This document shows, piece after piece, positions 6,363 to 6,996 of a stretch of 6,996 bases of DNA. This stretch comes from JAEUMW01 sp039807745 (GTDB taxonomy: Bacteria; Pseudomonadota; Gammaproteobacteria; Burkholderiales; JAEUMW01). The notes under the pieces were generated by a model. It made no database searches. It was not told the origin of the DNA and saw only the letters and a list, made by a program, of their open reading frames with translations. The translations under genes and the position numbers were made by a program. The stretch spans positions 1 to 6,996 of the forward strand of contig JBDHRV010000166.1 in the NCBI GenBank assembly GCA_039807745.1, in the 5' to 3' direction. The first letter of the stretch is position 1. Every line of letters begins with the position of its first letter.

Positions 6363-6716
6363 CTAGTTCGCGCGGGGGGGTGCACGTGCCTCAGGCTGAC
6401 TCAGACTCGGCCTGCCATCGCCACTGTGTGCGCTTAAGCGCAACCGACAGCGCGAGGGGCACAGCGGATGCCAGGATCGTCCGCTTGTAGACCCCGGAAA
6501 CGGCGGTTCCTGGTCTTCCGACGAATCGCCATCGACTGTGGGGGAAGCTTCGACGCGGGTCGGGGGGATGCCGCTCGGATCGCCGTCGCCGTGGCAAACG
6601 ACCTGGAACGCAGTCCAAAGCGGGGGCGCCGGGTGTCGGAACACCTCGGCGGCCGTGATCGGCGCCGACAGGGCGAGTCCGAACACGACCAACCAAAGCA
6701 TGAAACAACGGTACAT
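6363..6716 (-). CDS. Possible short secreted protein with signal peptide, unknown function (may be spurious or frameshifted)
   Basis: From ATG 6716 the - strand reads a frame of 117 residues to TAG at 6363-6365. The first 25 residues look like a Sec signal peptide: short n-region M-Y-R-C, hydrophobic core F-M-L-W-L-V-V-F-G-L-A-L-S-A-P, and a T-A-A site before E-V-F. The rest is rich in Pro, Ser, Gly and Asp, with a C-terminal part (R-S-W-H-P-L-C-P-S-R-C) that does not look like folded protein; I recognise no family. A weak AGGCAGAG precedes the ATG. The frame is open further upstream to 6953, but that part looks non-coding. Either it is a real small exported protein, a gene whose frame is broken after the signal peptide, or chance. 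Confidence is low because high-GC DNA often keeps frames open. Confidence -1.
   Translation of the reverse strand: MYRCFMLWLVVFGLALSAPITAAEVFRHPAPPLWTAFQVVCHGDGDPSGIPPTRVEASPTVDGDSSEDQEPPFPGSTSGRSWHPLCPSRCRLRLSAHSGDGRPSLSQPEARAPPRAN
6429..6442. repeat. 14-bp perfect palindrome
   Basis: TGCGCTTAAGCGCA reads the same on both strands. It could be an operator half-site pair, but a single palindrome of this length is expected by chance about once in a window of twice this size, and no promoter is evident beside it. Confidence -1.
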
Positions 6717-6996
6717 GCTCTGCCTATTGAGGATGGGCGATACCGATCTCTCGACTGAACCGCGACACCGCCCGACAGCGGCATGTACCCGGCCAGGATC
6801 GCGTCCGTGAGCGGTCATACTGCAACGACGACCAGTGTACCCCGCGGCAACGATGCGGGCACCATGGCTGCGCGCACGCGCTCCGCCAGCAGGATCGTGA
6901 CCAGCCCGCCACCAACCAAGGCGGGACAGAAATTTGAAATCCTCGTGATCCACCCGTGACCAGCGCCTCCCAGACTGGAATCGTCGGTGAGGCGAA

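Larger units (their letters stand above)
6204..6996. other. About 790 bases with no well-supported gene
   Basis: Both strands were read here. Frames are short, arginine-, proline- or serine-rich, and none shows a recognised domain. Items visible inside are a - strand signal-peptide-like frame starting at 6716 (listed separately), a G7 run at 6374-6380, and a 14-bp perfect palindrome at 6429-6442. On the - strand, a frame entering from the right edge and ending at a TGA near 6815 has a hydrophobic stretch (V-G-G-G-L-V-T-I-L-L-A), but no family is recognised. The promoter of the epimerase gene should lie just right of 6203; no convincing -35/-10 pair was found. Confidence -1.

Noticed and set aside
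6468..6810. + strand frames in the right-hand region (96 and 90 residues)
   Set aside because: They have no ribosome binding site, no domain, and a biased Arg/Ser composition typical of non-coding frames.
1..6996. Search for tRNA, rRNA, insertion sequence ends, CRISPR repeats and phage genes
   Set aside because: No cloverleaf, conserved rRNA segment, transposase motif or regularly spaced repeat was found on reading either strand.

Overview
The window looks like chromosomal DNA of a GC-rich proteobacterium, most likely a betaproteobacterium of the Burkholderiales type. This is inferred from high-GC codon use, a TctC/Bug-type solute-receptor remnant next to CoA-transferase genes (a typical betaproteobacterial arrangement), and the style of the CitE/CitF and aminotransferase proteins. 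No mobile element, CRISPR array, tRNA or rRNA was seen.

Left part (1-1971, + strand): the C-terminal part of a class III (CaiB/BaiF) acyl-CoA transferase, a complete two-domain hot-dog CoA hydratase of the mesaconyl-C4-CoA/itaconyl-CoA hydratase type, and a decayed tctC-like receptor gene with three separate lesions. Sampled base composition here is lower (about 55-65% GC) than in the rest of the coding DNA.

Middle part (2025-4394, + strand): a stand-alone CitE-type lyase (HpcH/HpaI superfamily) followed 29 bases later by a citF gene (citrate lyase alpha subunit family). The citF reading frame is interrupted twice, each time by the apparent loss of one base. With both repaired it encodes 512 residues, the normal family length. 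There is no citD (acyl carrier subunit) or citC/citG/citX in the window. A CoA transferase, a C5-acyl-CoA hydratase and a citramalyl-CoA-lyase-like CitE together resemble the known route itaconate/mesaconate -> CoA thioester -> (S)-citramalyl-CoA -> pyruvate + acetyl-CoA. CitF would be a second, different CoA transferase that could activate citramalate or citrate. The substrate assignment is inference.

Right part (4478-6996): a complete class I/II PLP aminotransferase on the + strand without a visible ribosome binding site, and facing it only 10 bases away a dTDP-4-dehydrorhamnose 3,5-epimerase-like gene (rfbC) on the - strand. The last ~790 bases hold no gene I can support well. The only candidate is a short - strand frame that begins with a convincing signal peptide but continues into non-protein-like sequence.

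Nothing here clearly amounts to an undescribed system. The most interesting points are the mixed CoA-transferase/lyase gene set, the paired single-base lesions in citF, the layered decay of tctC, and the composition step near position 2000.
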